A DNA stretch of 64,000 nucleotides from Xiphydria camelus (Eukaryota > Arthropoda > Insecta > Hymenoptera > Xiphydriidae): positions 7,204,501-7,268,500 of the forward strand of contig OY783200.1 in the NCBI GenBank assembly GCA_963678675.1, in the 5' to 3' direction. This document shows, in pieces, positions 1 to 12,405 of this stretch (position 1 is its first letter; every line of letters starts with the position of its first letter). A program made the translations under genes and the position numbers. The notes under the pieces are model-generated. The model ran no database searches. It was not told the DNA's origin and saw only the letters and a program-made list of their open reading frames with translations.

Positions 1-889
1 ATTTACATATACTGCGGATGGAACTGGTGCATTGTTGAATGATGGCCTGAATTCAGCTGGAGAGATCGGTTTATTTCTTTGATCATTAATGGCAGGAAAG
101 TTCATGTGGGCCGATTGATTGTCGATGCCATTAGCAAAATTTATGAAAGCTGCTAGTCCAAGTGATGTTGAAGGTGATGTCATTAATGGCGAAATATTTT
201 CAGCATGATCGTGGTTTGCATAAGTTGTCGAAAAAGTCGGATTGGCAACGGAAAATGGATGAGTTGCAGTACCAGCATGAAATGTTGATGTTGCTGGCGT
301 AGTGTGACTAGACGATGTTGATGGTATAATCAACGTCGAAGGTAATGCAGCAGTTGTATTCGTATTCTTTATCATCAAAGGTAACCGAGGATTTCTCTCA
401 ACCACTGGCTTGCTTTTTTTGATTTGAAATTCAACTTGGCTATTGTTGTCTTTTTTTAATTTGTTCAGTGCTTTACTTTCTGAGTTAGCCTTTTTTTTAG
501 GTGCTTGTAGTTCGGTTTTTGTTTTCCTTTTAGTTCTACTCGTTTTTGAAATCGGCTCATTATTATGATTATTGTTAGCAACCATTAAAATATTATTGAC
601 TCGCTGCACTGCTTGTTTGGTATCGCTTTCATCTAAAATTAATATTAAAATGGACACCGGTTTTAATATTAATAGACTGAATACATCAATTCCAGTTGTA
701 AGTGAACAAATAGCATATTACACACTTATACTTACTGCAAATCGCGAGAACTTTGGCTTTATTCCCACTGATCATAGTGTCAGCCCCCACAAAACGATGT
801 TGATATGGCAAAACATCTAACAAAGTCACTCCTGTTTCATGTGTTTCACCCCACAAAACTATTGCACATTGTTGTTGTTTAGAACTCAT
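1..889 (-). CDS. Two-exon accessory gene of a Tnp2-type transposon, 3' end off the window
   Basis: I infer two exons on the minus strand, 889-736 and 632 to beyond 1. The ATG is at 889-887. The donor GTAAGT follows position 736 and an acceptor AG sits at 634-633. Joining them keeps one frame (phase 1), open to the window edge with no stop. The N-terminus (MSSKQQQCAIVLWGETHETG) has the hydrophobic VxW/VxF start and length of the first exon of the DUF4806 gene at 39023, and the later part is Ser/Thr/Pro/Lys-rich and Asn-rich. It diverges from the transposase starting at about 1307, an arrangement that suggests a TNPA-like partner of that transposase. BEN or DUF4806 domains would lie outside the window, so domain identity is inference. 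Confidence 0.55.
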
Positions 890-1306
890 CTAAAAATATA
901 TTGAGCAAAAATTTAATTTTATGTTGTTGAAATAACGAATTCTCTGTCTGAGAGGTTATGTTCAGATACGCTACCTTACTGTTGTCGATTTCGTTTTGCT
1001 TTTATACAATGTCTTCGAATGAAAAGCTTCTTGATACTGACAATTATTCACTAGAACTAAATAAACCTCGAATAAAATAAAATTTATGATAAAATCGATT
1101 ACGTTTGTGTTATAAATTGCTCTTTTTCCCTTGATGCTGCCAAATGGGAGAGCCAACGCCTTCTTCTACAGTGGTGACACCAAGCGTCCGTGTGTGCCGG
1201 CAGCACGCGAAACGATCCTAACCTCTATTTCTATTCACGTCTGCAGCGGTAACGTTCGAATTATTCTCTTGAGAATGTTTTCATTTATTATTTTTCTTTA
1301 AAGAAA

Positions 1307-4300
1307 ATGTTGCCTAACAAAGCGTTCCATGAACTCGGTAATAGACAACGCGCTGTTCGCATTAATGTTGCGCGGGCTCGTGTTAGAGACAATGTTGATA
1401 ATAATGCAGTGGAAGACAACATACAATACGAAGGACATGAAAATCAAGCTCCTGCTAACGCTCCTGTCATGTAAGTAATTTCGTTTTCAATACATTGTTC
1501 AAAAAAATAGAAAATAAATGTTTGTATTAATTACATTGTTCCAAAAACGTGATTAACTGCTTTCATTTTGAAAATGTATCACTGAGGTTTGATAACCGTA
1601 ATAGCAGCAAGAATCTTGAAAAGTAGGAGGATTTTTTAAGCTAAATAACCAATGAAGAAGCAAAAAATTATCGATCAATAAGTGACAGCTGAAATTAATC
1701 ACAAACTATTATGGATTTGTAAAAACAAGCAATTAAAATGAAATTAATATATATATATTTATTTTATTTTATTTCAGAGATGCAGTAAATGATGGCCACG
1801 TTTTGGACCCAGCGCATATGATTGACCCATGGGAAAATCTGTTGCATAATTTACAATTCAACAATGAAAATATGTAAGCTGATTTTGTAATTTTAATAAT
1901 AAGTTCACTTTAACGCCCAGATAATTTTACAGGATGTTGATAGGAGAACCCGTTGCTGACATACAACAGGTTCACGACCACATTAATGGAGATGATTTCA
2001 ACATGGAGAACGTCTTTGAAGCTGATGAAGCTGGAGAACAAGTAGACCACTCAGAAGACGAACAATCCGAAGATGAAGAGGACGGAATGGATGATAGAGA
2101 TGATAGAGATGATCCATTGTATCATGACGCTCAGATCACGGTGAAAGAGAGTATGCTACTCATATTATCTCTCATGCTACGCCATAATCTCAACATGACT
2201 TGCATCGCCGACGTGATAAAAATTATCGAACTTCATAGCCCCAACATGCATTTCAAAAGCAATAGTTTATATAAATTTAAAAAATTTTTCAATATTGGAG
2301 CAGCTGGCAATGTGAAGAAACATTTTTATTGTACTAAGTGTTACCAAGAATTAGAAAATGACAATAGTGTCTGTCCATCATGCCAGCAGACTGAATCATC
2401 ACATTTTATTCAACTGTCTGTAATTCACCAGTTGCGAGAAATGTATAAAAGACAAAATTTCTACGAGAACTTACAAAAGAGATTCGACAGAAATGACAGA
2501 GAAGCTAATTTGATCTGTGATGTTTATGATGGCGCATTATATAAACAGTGGTATGAGAATGGGTTTCTTTGGTCTCCAAACAATATTTCTGTGACTTGGT
2601 ACACGGATGGTATTCCAGTCTTTAAGTCCTCTAAAGTGAGTGTATGGCCGGTGTTTCTCTCCATTAATGAAATTCCATATGAAGATCAGAAGAAAAAAGA
2701 GAACACCCTGCTCATGGGTCTGTGGTACGGAGACAAGAAGCCACAGATGATCATTTTTTCTACAAAATGCGATCACATATTGATAAACTCTACCGTGGAA
2801 TTGAAGTGGTTCTGCATAATGAACAGAGAATTAATGTGAGAGGAATTATGCTTATTGGAACAGCAGATTTACCAGCAAAATCAGACTGTTTAAACTTCAT
2901 CCAATTCAATGGCAGATATGGCTGTCCAGTTTGCTTTTGCCCTGGAGAGAGTATCCGGATCGGGCCCAGGAGTTCTTTACAGTGCTATCCATATGTGCGA
3001 CAATTCGAGGAAAGAACTACACAACGTTGTTTAGAGTACGCCGATCTTGCCAGACAAGGTGCACCCGTATTCGGGATCAAAGGTCGAACAGCCCTATGGC
3101 TGCTTATGCCCGATTTTATAAAGGGAATGGCTTCGGATCGCATGCACTTATTGGATGGTGGTGTCATGAAAAAAATTTTCACACTCTCTGTTTCCATAAA
3201 TCATACTCCGCATATCCATTTTCCCTGACGAGAAGCATTGATATTATTAATTCAAGATTAAAGAGTATAAAACCTCCAAAATTCGTCCACAGAATGCCGC
3301 GTAGTGTGGATGATTTAATACACTGGAAAGCATCGGAGTTGAAAATGTTCTTGTTTTATTATTCAATTCCTGTGTTTGAAGGAATTATGACACCAGAATA
3401 TGCGAATCACTTTTTAACACTCATCGTCGCTGCCACTATTTTAAGTGCCGATAAAATTTCCAACATGGCCATTGATGTAGCTGAAGATTTGCTGCATCGA
3501 TACGTTAAAAATTTTCAAGACTTATATGGACTCCAATTCTGTACAATTAATGTGCATTTACTTTTGCACTTGCCGAATTGTGTGAGAAACTTGGGACCTC
3601 TGTAGGCATATTCCTGTTACGAATATGAAGATCTGAATGGCCAGGCTCTAAAGTCAATCCATGGAACTTGGCATTTGGAAACTCAAATAGCAACGTCACA
3701 CACTCAATTAATTAAAATGGTTCGGTTTCTTCAAGAACTGCCAGCAGGACGCATACGAAATTTTTGCTCACAAAAAAAACACCAGGTCAAAATTATCGAG
3801 GAAGTCATTGCTGACACTTACTCGGTAGGAACATACGAATATCTTGAAGAAATACCAAATGTCATCGAAAATGCATTGACAAACATAGGATTGAACTGTG
3901 AGAATTCGCATGTATGGCGGTATTTACGAATGCTAAAAAAAATAAATTGTATGTAGCAGAAATGCGTGGAAAAGTTTTACAAACTTTTTCGGCAGCTATT
4001 CAATACCGTGAAAATGAAGAATTTTATTTTGGAATCACACTTTGTTTCGTGAAGTTTTGTAATAACGATTGTGGACGTAATAATTGTCATTGTCAACATA
4101 ATCATTATGCAATTATTTGTCAGATTATATGCGATTCTGTTTTCGAAGCTGAAGGTGATAATAATAAGTATACCACAAGAGGCTATATGTACAAGTGCCA
4201 TGAAATTAATGAATTTCGAGTGATTTCGTTAGATTCGATACTGACACCTTGTGTATATATGTGCATAGAGAATCAGTCATACATAGCGGTACCAATTAAT

Positions 4301-4318
4301 ACTAAAGAACTCGAATAA
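1307..4318 (+). pseudogene. Tnp2-type (CACTA/EnSpm-like) transposase, spliced, decayed
   Basis: Three exons fit: about 1307-1470 (donor GTAAGT at 1471), 1778-1873 (donor GTAAGC) and 1933 onward, with consistent phases. The start is near 1307; I could place it only to within a base. An acidic linker comes first, then a Tnp2-like core: a short zinc-like cluster (CTKC...CPSC near 2335-2385), the YTDGIPVFKSS segment near 2600, GRYGCPVC near 2915, and the DRMHLLDGGVMKK segment near 3140. Breaks: a frameshift in the T-run near 2755, another near 3180-3200, an in-frame TAG at 3603-3605, and a frameshift in the A-run near 3937. It is a paralogue in kind of the intact transposase at 35707 but belongs to a different subfamily. 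Probably inactive unless the homopolymer breaks are assembly errors. Confidence 0.75.
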
Positions 4319-5284
4319 ATTATTGTTATTAATATTATAAATCATGAATTTTTTTTTCATATGAACTAGATAACCGCTTCATATTTTGTAACACCATACT
4401 AATGTTGAATAAAAATTATTTTAAATTCAAACTTGCAATTTTCAAATGTCAATCAAATTTATCAAAATTTCCACGTTATATCCGTTATCACAGGTCTGAA
4501 TTTTTGTTTAATAATTTTAAAAATTGGAATCTATAAAAACTATAGTGTTGAAATTTAGTAATAAATTTCAATATACGAATTAAAAAATATTAAAGTAACA
4601 TGGAATCTCAATGTTAAATTTACATAAAAATTTTTATTAATATTTTTAAAATATATAAAAAATATATACATATTTAATATATATTATGTATTAAATATTT
4701 ATTTATTCTTTATAATTTTTAATTATAATTTTTCCTTACGTGTAATACAAAATTTTTTCCAAAACTTAAAAAATTCACAGTCGAAAATTTCCTAAGTGCC
4801 GAACTTTTTCTAAGTCCGGCCGCGCGTTCATCATGTCGAAAATATTCTAAGTCCAATTCGGCAATTGGAAGGGATAGAGACTCAGTACTCTCTCTACTCT
4901 CTCTCTTTGTAGGTATTCTTTCGGAACTATCAGAATAATGTGGAGGGGGGCAGTGGGTACTCTGGGTAGTCTTTCGGATCTAAAAACTTGATGTGGAAGG
5001 GGCAGTCAGTACTGTCGGTATTCTTTCGGAACTAAAAGTATAAAATTCGGTATTGTGGGTATACTTTCAGACCAAAAATTTCGACTTATCGCCCGAGCAG
5101 TCTTCGAGAGGCCAGTATTTAGACCACTCGACCACTGCCGGCGACCTATAGATCTAAAATTAATTATGCAGGGAATTGTTTTGAAATTAAAGGACATAAT
5201 GTCCCTTTCGAAACTGCAGAAACTATTGTTGTATCGACAAGGGCAATTTCAACAATTTATGTTGGATAAAAACCTACGAATTTA
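4319..5284. other. AT-rich stretch without recognisable gene
   Basis: 3' flank of the transposase relic. It is AT-rich and contains a short CT-rich microsatellite near 4887-4912 and repeated phrases of the form 'cggtattctttcggaactaaaag' variants between 4910 and 5050. I see no gene, RNA or clear transposon end. Confidence 0.4.
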
Positions 5285-5760
5285 AAAGGATACATACCGC
5301 GATTAAAAATAAGCGATGGAATATACCTTAGTAAAACATTAGTATCGAACAATAACGGCAAAGCTCATTTAAAAATATTTAATACTACTGAAAGAGAAAT
5401 TGAAATACTAATCCCGACGTTAGAATTATACACGTACGAGGACAAATGAAATAATAAAGTCAATAATAATACTATTAAATCAGATGAATCAAATTATAAT
5501 GAAAAAAAAACCTATTCTAGGGCAAATCAACGGACAGATCGCAGTATCGCGTTAGAAGACCTTAACAGAATAGAATAAATAAACAATGAAAAAAATACCT
5601 ATTCTAGGGAAAATCAACAGACAGATCGTAATATCGCGTTAGAAGACCTTAATAGAATAGAAGTAAATAAAATAACAGAAAATGTTATTAATAATTCAAA
5701 AAGTACTCAGCAAACAGATCATAATAGACAAAACAGGGAGGTAAAAATAATCAAAGGTTG
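5285..5760 (+). pseudogene. Ty3/gypsy pol fragment: end of protease and linker
   Basis: An open stretch at 5285-5449 ends in TGA and reads as the C-terminal part of a gypsy-type aspartic protease (GYIPRLKISDGIYL, then an IPTLELYTYED ending). It is followed by an Asn/Thr/Glu-rich linker that holds an 87-bp tandem duplication. The frame is broken by the TGA at 5447-5449 and TAA codons further on. It belongs with the RT fragment at 6815-7812, which has similar AT-rich codon use. Decayed and non-functional. Confidence 0.55.
5511..5683 (+). repeat. 87-bp tandem duplication inside gypsy linker
   Basis: Two copies start at 5511 and 5598 (CCTATTCTAG...), sharing the block that reads YSR.NQ.TDR.IALEDLNRIE. 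The second copy lacks the in-frame stop present at the end of the first. The period of 87 is a multiple of three, so the duplication itself did not shift the frame. Confidence 0.75.
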
Positions 5761-5849
5761 AATTAACGGTGGAGCTATTTTCAACTGCACTATTTGGCAG
5801 AATAGTGAGGAAAATGTGATTTCCAGCCCAGGGTTATCTGCGTTCATAC

Positions 5850-6804
5850 GGTAGCGACAAAAGAGCTGCCAATCCCATGTTAGTAGTGCACCCCATAGTA
5901 CCAGCGGTAACCACGTCAGCACAGTTATCAGCAGCTCCGGCGCGGATTGAATCAGTACAATATTACTTCAAAAGGAAGAGATAGTAGCCCAAGTTTCTCC
6001 AACTCTATTCCCTCGGCGTATTTTTCATGACTATTCGGAGAACGGTGAAGACGCAATGTACTTTTTGCTCCCAACTTTCTACTCCGAAAATAATATTCCA
6101 GTATTATAGAACGGCAAATGTATTTTGATGAAGACTCGCTCCCTGAAATTTACTATTTACACGAAGGAAACGATTTTCGGAAATTGTACCTTAATTTTAA
6201 TCGTACGGGATCAACTAAGCATGTAGTAGTAGAGGATAGCGTTTCTGCCGAAGCGGAAATGATGTTATTGAGATACTCATTGGTTGGACGACATATGAGG
6301 AAGATATGGCGCCGCAACGAAGAAGAGTCGAACAAAATGTTGGCTAGGTCGTTTCCCAAAGAATATATCGCTAATCAAACTGCCCTGTTCGCCTTCGCGG
6401 ACAGAGTGAACCATTTTCTAAATCGTAATATGACAATCGAGGAAAGGAATAAATTATCTCGGCATGTTCCGGGAGTCTTTAAATATACTCGTAGATCACC
6501 CAGACAAGGACTCTATCTGCTTAATCTAGTTCATTACACTAAGCATAATAGGTCTAGAAACACTAAGCTATTCATTTTTGCTCTATGCGCTATCGTATTC
6601 AGCGATGCCCACACTGGATTAGTACCTTCTCAAATCTCTGCACGTGGTTCACTCGAAATACGTGTCTCATGTTTTGAAAAAGGACTTTTTGTCGACTTTT
6701 ACATTACTTATCAATATTCTATGGTTAATTTTGAGTATAGCGAAAGAGAGGTTACGTTGGCACAAAAAAGATGCCAATTTAGCCTATCGTATTCTGGAGC
6801 ATGA
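5850..6804 (+). pseudogene. Unrecognised protein-coding-like segment between gypsy protease and RT
   Basis: About 950 bases that do not look like gypsy pol. One frame near 5870-5990 reads MLVVHPIVPAVTTSAQL... and, after a break, another reads EIVAQVSPTLFPRRIFHDYS. A longer ORF at 6118-6804 (228 codons) has mixed, protein-like composition with the phrase DFRKLYLNFNRTGSTKHVVV. I do not recognise the family. The layout (an insert within a retroelement, several frame breaks, no typical transposon ends) would fit a fragment of a captured gene or an endogenous RNA virus, but that is inference only. Confidence 0.35.
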
Positions 6805-6814
6805 GAATCCAACA

Positions 6815-7812
6815 GCCGAATAGAAAAACAGAGAGAATAAAAGAAATAAAAGAATTATTACGTTTAGATCATAATGAAGAAGAGAGAAAAGAAGTCGAAT
6901 ATTTGATTGAAATAAGTGAGGATAGATTTCATTTACAATATAATTATTTAGAAGCAACAGATATACCTATTAGAACACAAAATTCTAACGTTAGATGAAA
7001 TACCAATTAATAAACGCCAATATAGATTTCCTCCAATTCACAAACAGGAGATCAATAAACAAGTCGAAAAACTATTAGAAGGTGAAATAGTAAAACCTTC
7101 TCAATCACCTTATAATATACCACTTTGGATAGTCCCTAAAAAGAAAAAAGCCGATTCAGACGAACTACGTTATCGACTAGTATTAGATTTCAGATCCTTA
7201 AATGAAAAAACAATAGGAGATTCTTATCTATTACCTAATATCGTGGATATATTAGACCAATTAGGTAGAGCAAAGTATTCTTCAGTGTTTGACTTAGCTT
7301 CAGGCTTTCACCAAATAAAAATGGAAGAAAAAGATCGCCATAAAACCGCATTTTCCACACCATATGGTCATTATGAATTTAATCGCATGCCTTTTGGATT
7401 AAAAAATACACCAGCACCATTTCAAAAATTAATGGATCACGCATTAACTGGCCTACAAGGAATCGAATTATTTGTATACCTTGATGATATTGTAATCTAT
7501 GCTAATTCCTTAGAAGAACATCGAGAAAAATTCATAAAACTACGACCAGCAAAACTAAGTTTACAACCAGATAAATGTGAATTTTTACAAAAAGAAGTTG
7601 CATATCTTGGTCACATAATAAGTGAAAATAGAGTAAAACCAGATCCAAAAATGCAACAGCCACAATTCCGATCCTACAAACAGATGGAACGTTTCGCTGG
7701 AGTATTATACATGGAGAGAATTTGGAGTAAGGAAGAAAACGTATTCAACCTCGTAGAATTATTTGAGGGAAACTACACCGACGAAAACAGCGAGCCTGAA
7801 GAAACAGTCTAG
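6815..7812 (+). pseudogene. Ty3/gypsy reverse transcriptase fragment joined to a 3'-ORF remnant
   Basis: The reading passes from one frame (6815 to about 6980) into a second (6988-7812) by a frameshift near 6980. RT motifs are clear: RLVLDFRSLNEKT, VFDLASGFHQIKM, MPFGLKNTPAPFQ and the catalytic YLDDIVIYA, then AYLGHIISENRVKPDPKM. Immediately after (from about 7650) the reading switches to WSKEENVFNLVELFEGNYTD, which resembles the ORF following env at 43750 (WNQEENIFHL, NYPDDEP). RNase H, integrase and env are therefore missing, most simply by one internal deletion. Non-functional. Confidence 0.8.
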
Positions 7813-8150
7813 GAAATCATCAACCATTTACTGCAACAAGATGATGAAATAGAAGAAAGCTATTGGGAAGATTTGGACAACTGGAAGGAACAATTGAACC
7901 CCCCGCCACCAGAAGCCATGGACCCCGAACTACTGGAGCCCATGATAGAAGTCTATTATATACTCCCCAATAATGGAGACGCCTCAACTGACCTGGGGAA
8001 TTAGAGGAACAAAGGACATCCCATCATGGATGATCTTATGGTGCACATTCCCGGATGATTAAGACTCCGCAAATAAAGAAGAAGAAGAGTTACACTAATT
8101 ATTAAGTAAGATTATTCTTTTTCTTTAATAAACGACATCTACACATATTA
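7813..8150 (+). pseudogene. Remnant of gypsy third ORF and 3' leader to LTR
   Basis: After the TAG at 7810-7812 the same frame continues acidic (YWEDLDNWKEQLNPPPPE) to a stop near 8004, like the acidic C-terminal half of the 43750 ORF. Downstream is AT-rich with AATAAA-like signals near 8130. No LTR is identifiable here. Confidence 0.4.
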
Positions 8151-8879
8151 CACAAATTATAATACATGTATTACTTTATACTTAAACTTCATGTAACATC
8201 ATACAGAAATATATATGGGGGATCCCAAATCAACTTTAAATGCCGCCGACCTTTAAGTCACAGATTTTGTTGTACGTTTTTTTATGTAATACTTTACTAT
8301 TAATAATAAATTCTCAAATTTCTTTTTAATCGAACATTGCGTTCTTGTCCTATCATGTATTGAAATGTTCCATATTTTCTAATCTTGTGAAATTTATTCC
8401 TAACTCTCCTACTACATGAACTGTAAGAAAAAAATTCCTTACACAAGAAATGCTCTTTGTATCCTGAACTTAGTGGACAAAATTGATATAATTTCTAAAC
8501 AAGGGAATAATATGAGAAAAAGTAGTTTATTTTACAAATATTTAATTTTCTGAAATACGCCATTTTCGTTTTGAACGAAATTTTAACCATGAATTCCTTG
8601 GTGTACTAGGAAAATACTGAGCCCGAAACGAATTTGGGATGAGCATTTGTTCATCTAATATGAAACAATTACTGAATAACAAAAAAAGGAATTCTTTTAA
8701 AAATAAAGTGTTAGCATCGAATGTAATGATTTTTTTATTTAATTTAATTTTGTAGACTGTATTATCGTTAAAAAAAGAATATCTTTTCGTAATTACAGTG
8801 ATTAGCAGCAGGAATAATACAATGTGTTTGAAGTGTATGAGGAACAACTTTCGCAAACAAGAATTGTTCAGTTAAAAAG
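8151..8879. other. AT-rich stretch, nothing recognised
   Basis: About 730 AT-rich bases. A 104-codon open frame on the minus strand (8542-8856) is Phe/Leu/Asn/Lys-rich with no motif, and I do not support it as a gene. Confidence 0.3.
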
Positions 8880-9050
8880 TTTTTTTTACCAAACCTTTTA
8901 TAGTTACAACAGATGCTTCAGGGTATGCAATAGGCGGAATTTTATCGCAGGGCCCGATAGAAAAAGATCGACCTATCACGTATACTTCAAGGGTATTAAC
9001 AGATTGTGAAAAAAGATACGATACTTATGAGAGAGTGGTTTTTGCTGCAA
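8880..9050 (+). pseudogene. Ty3/gypsy RNase H fragment
   Basis: Read with minor frame adjustment, this stretch gives the TTDASGYAIGGILSQGP motif followed by RPITYTSRVL and EKRYDTYER, the start of the gypsy RNase H domain. The catalytic Asp of TTDAS is visible. It ends abruptly at about 9050 against the foldback element. It may derive from the same insertion as the RT relic at 6.8-7.6 kb or from another copy. Confidence 0.7.
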
Positions 9051-9057
9051 AAAAGAA

Positions 9058-12000
9058 GCACTCTCAGCAGAGGAAATTAGGTCTGGCTTGCTGAAAAAAT
9101 TTGAAGGCAATATTACGATATCCCAATTGTATATTTTCCCACCCTAGCGGTCACGCACGAGCTACTCGTTACAAGGATCGCGGTAACGGGAGCTCTATGT
9201 TTGCCATTGTTGCCAGAACATAATCTCAAAATACAAAGTAAATAGTTCGGTAAACAGAGCTTGCTGTGTTGCCACATCACCTCGTAGATTCGTCGTCGTA
9301 TCACCAACTTCAATCGCCAATTTTTCATTTAACGAGAAATGTGAGAGTTTAAGTGAATCAGTATGGAAAAAACATTTTACTCAAAAGGAACATATCCTAC
9401 TGAATACAGATAATACAGAGAGAAGTAAACATTTTCTTGGGCAGGGGTCGGCTCAGAATAAATTCATACCATGGCAACATAGCAATATGGTTACCAACCT
9501 AACATTGCCAGAGGATAAAGCGTTGCTTTTATTTATCTAACAATGTGTGCGTCACTTCCGCCGCGGCAAATAGAGAAGTTCAAATTGATGTACGAGTTTC
9601 TAATTTTTTTGCAGGTAAAGAAGTGCGATAAAAATTCACAAAGAATGTTTTCATTACTAATTCATCGTGTGCTTTTTTAATAGAAATAAAACAATTGTGG
9701 AGGCTTCTCAGAGACATCCTAGTGTCTACTACTGTAGTTTGTCGAATGATAGAGCTTGAAAAAACATTTGGAGCAGGATATAAATGAAGGATTCAGGTTA
9801 CTAAAATTCTGATCTCTTCAGGGAGATTATTGTTGTGAAGTTTTGATACCTTAACTTATTTTCTTTGACGAGCCTCATTTTTGGATTACGTCTTTTTGAA
9901 GAAGGGGATTCCCGCTAAGAAGTTCCATTGGGAAGGGAATGAATTTAATGGGATGCAAGCGATATTTACAAAGGAATGGGAGGATAGCTGGCGGGCAAGG
10001 AGTTTAGGGACAAGGCAAATCTCGGTATACGGAGGTTACTATTTTGCGTGCTTACAATGCACTTTTTTAATAAAAATTTTAAAACCATTTCAAGCTTTGC
10101 GAACTTAATTTACTACTACGCTTTACTGTTTTTCGATATTTTTCGCCAAGCGATGCATTCCAATCAATATCTTAATATTTACATAAATCGTACCGTATTC
10201 ATATTCTTTTTTTTATCATTTATCTCAGATTATCTGCAATAAGAACCTTCGTTGACCTTCAAAATCACTGTCTCTGCGTCAGAAAATGAGAACTTCTGGA
10301 TTGAACCAAACAGCTACAGAAAAGGTGCTTAGTCCAATTTTACCCTGAGTGAAATACAGGACGGAGATCACCTCCATTATCCGTATGCCTAGTCTCTACC
10401 GAGTCTCTCAATATACCTCTCTGAATTCTACAAAATTCTAGTATTGTTTCTATATTGCACAACGTCAAGTTTAATGGAGGAAGTCTTTTTTTATTTTCTC
10501 CATCTCTTTCTCCGTTACACTTCTCTGTATTTAAGGCGACGCACGAATTAGCTAAATCGCTGTAACGTTTAACCGTCGCCTTGGAACGTTGGTCTCCCGT
10601 TCCGCACTTGCGAAAATGTTCCTTTCACATGGCATACTTGATGATTCTTAGGGTTTGATAGGCTAGGCGTACGGATAATGGAGGTGGTCTTCCTCCTGTA
10701 GATCACTCGGGGTAAAATTGGATTACACTTTTTCTCTACCGTTGACAAGTAATGTAGCTGTTTGGTTCAACTCAGAAGTTCTCATTTTCTGGCGCAGAGA
10801 CAGTGATTTTGAAGGTCAAAGAAGGTTCTTATCGCAGCTAATCTGAGATAAATGATAAAAAAAAGAATGTGAATACGGCATGATTTCTGTAAATATTAAG
10901 ATATTGATTGGAATGCATCGCTTGGCGAAGAATATCGAAAAACACACTAAAATGATAAACCTACAACCACACCCACCCACTCATGTGCCAAGAGCGATCG
11001 AGGTATACAAGAGGAACGATACGCAAAATAGTAACCTCCGTATGCCGAGATTTGCCTTCTCCCTAAATTCCTTGCCCGCCCAACTATCCTCCCATTCCCT
11101 TCTAAAATAATATCGCTCGCATCTCATCAAATTCATTCACTTCCCAATGGAACTTCTTAGCGGGAATTCCCTTCTTCAAAAAGAAGCAATCCAAAAATGA
11201 GGTTCGTCAAGGAAAATAAATTAAAGTATCAAAAATTCGCAACAATAATCTCCATGAAGAGATCAGAATTTTAGTAACCTGAATTCTTCATTTATATCCT
11301 ACTCTCCGAACGTTTTTTCAAGCTCCATCATACGACTAATTACAGTAGTTGACACTGGGACGTTTTTGAGAATCCTAAAACGCCGAGACCTTTGCAATAA
11401 AATTCTCATCTACCAGTTTGTAAGATTTTAGCTCCGGTCATATTTAAGTTAATGAGAGGCTATCCTCTGTTGCTCAGAAGCTTTCCTGGAAGGAGAGATG
11501 ACTCGTGTCTCCTCTTCGTCTTTTTTTATCTACTCCTTCGACAACAGAGTACTCCTGCTTGCAACAGCCTTCTCTACTGCTGGAATTCACTGAACCGCCT
11601 CCTCTGTTCTTCCTGGGCTAACTGCCCCAACGGGATCTACAGATACTGCTGGTTGTATATGTTAGCGTTAAAGTATGAAATCTGTTATTCTATGAAATCA
11701 CGCGTTAGTCTATGGAATAACTAATGCGATCAGTTAAAGTATATAATTTCAGTGTTTTCAATACTTTAACTAGTTTTTCTATATATTAACGCCGAAGAAT
11801 CTGTGAAAGTATGAAATAAACATTATAATGTGTTAAGTGTGCAAGGATCTGAAAAGTTAATAACACCAGTGACTGAAAAAGAAGCAGAAGTGAAATACTG
11901 TTGTTGAAATGAATCGCTTTTTGAGGTTTTATACGATACTCCTAACCTAACCTAACCTAACCTAACCTAAACAAACCTAACCAAATAATGCACAAACTGA

Positions 12001-12405
12001 AACTAATACTAATGAAATCGACGTAGATACTGGGGCAGCAGAAATGTCTTATGTTTTAATAAATTCAGCATCGAACGCGAAAGAGAAGAAGCTTTAACTA
12101 ACAGTAGGTAGTTAATTCATAAAATACCTAGTTACTCTATAAATTAACTAGTTAGAATGTTGAATAAATATTTCATACTTTAACTAAAATGATACGTTAT
12201 TCTATACAATAACTAGTTATTACATTGATTAACTGAATTTCATACTTTAACGCTAACATATACACTTCTTGATTCCGCTACCGCGATCCTTGTAACTATT
12301 AGCTCGTGCGTGACCGCTAGGGTAGAAAAATACAGAATTGTGATGTGGTAATATTGAGTTCAGATTTTTTTTAGCAAGCCAGGCCTAATTTCCTCTCCCG
12401 AGAGT
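9058..12405. repeat. Large foldback element with nested inverted arms
   Basis: Outer inverted arms are 9058-9200 and 12265-12405 (shared core: CCCTAGCGGTCACGCACGAG and its complement). Inner arms are about 9719-10400 and 10650-11350; they share, inverted, the blocks around 9780, 9900-10030, 10150-10280 and 10640-11330, and flank a spacer of about 250 bases. Arms are diverged. A telomere-type run lies in the right half. Open frames inside (9881-10242, 10880-11110, 11452-11724) have no domains. Most likely two foldback or MITE-like elements, one inserted in the other. Confidence 0.7.
11939..11981. repeat. Interstitial CCTAA (TTAGG-type) telomere-like run
   Basis: Five consecutive CCTAA units followed by imperfect AAACCTAACC copies. 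TTAGG is the usual telomere repeat of insects. The position inside a foldback element and the short length argue for an interstitial remnant or a repair scar, not a chromosome end. Confidence 0.7.

Noticed and set aside
971..1156. 61-codon minus-strand ORF between the divergent transposon genes
   Set aside because: No motif, and it lies in the probable shared promoter region.
8542..8856. 104-codon minus-strand ORF
   Set aside because: Phe/Leu/Lys/Asn-rich AT-driven frame, no motif, no promoter or splice context.
11939..11981. A true telomere
   Set aside because: Only five perfect units, embedded in foldback repeats with unrelated sequence on both sides.
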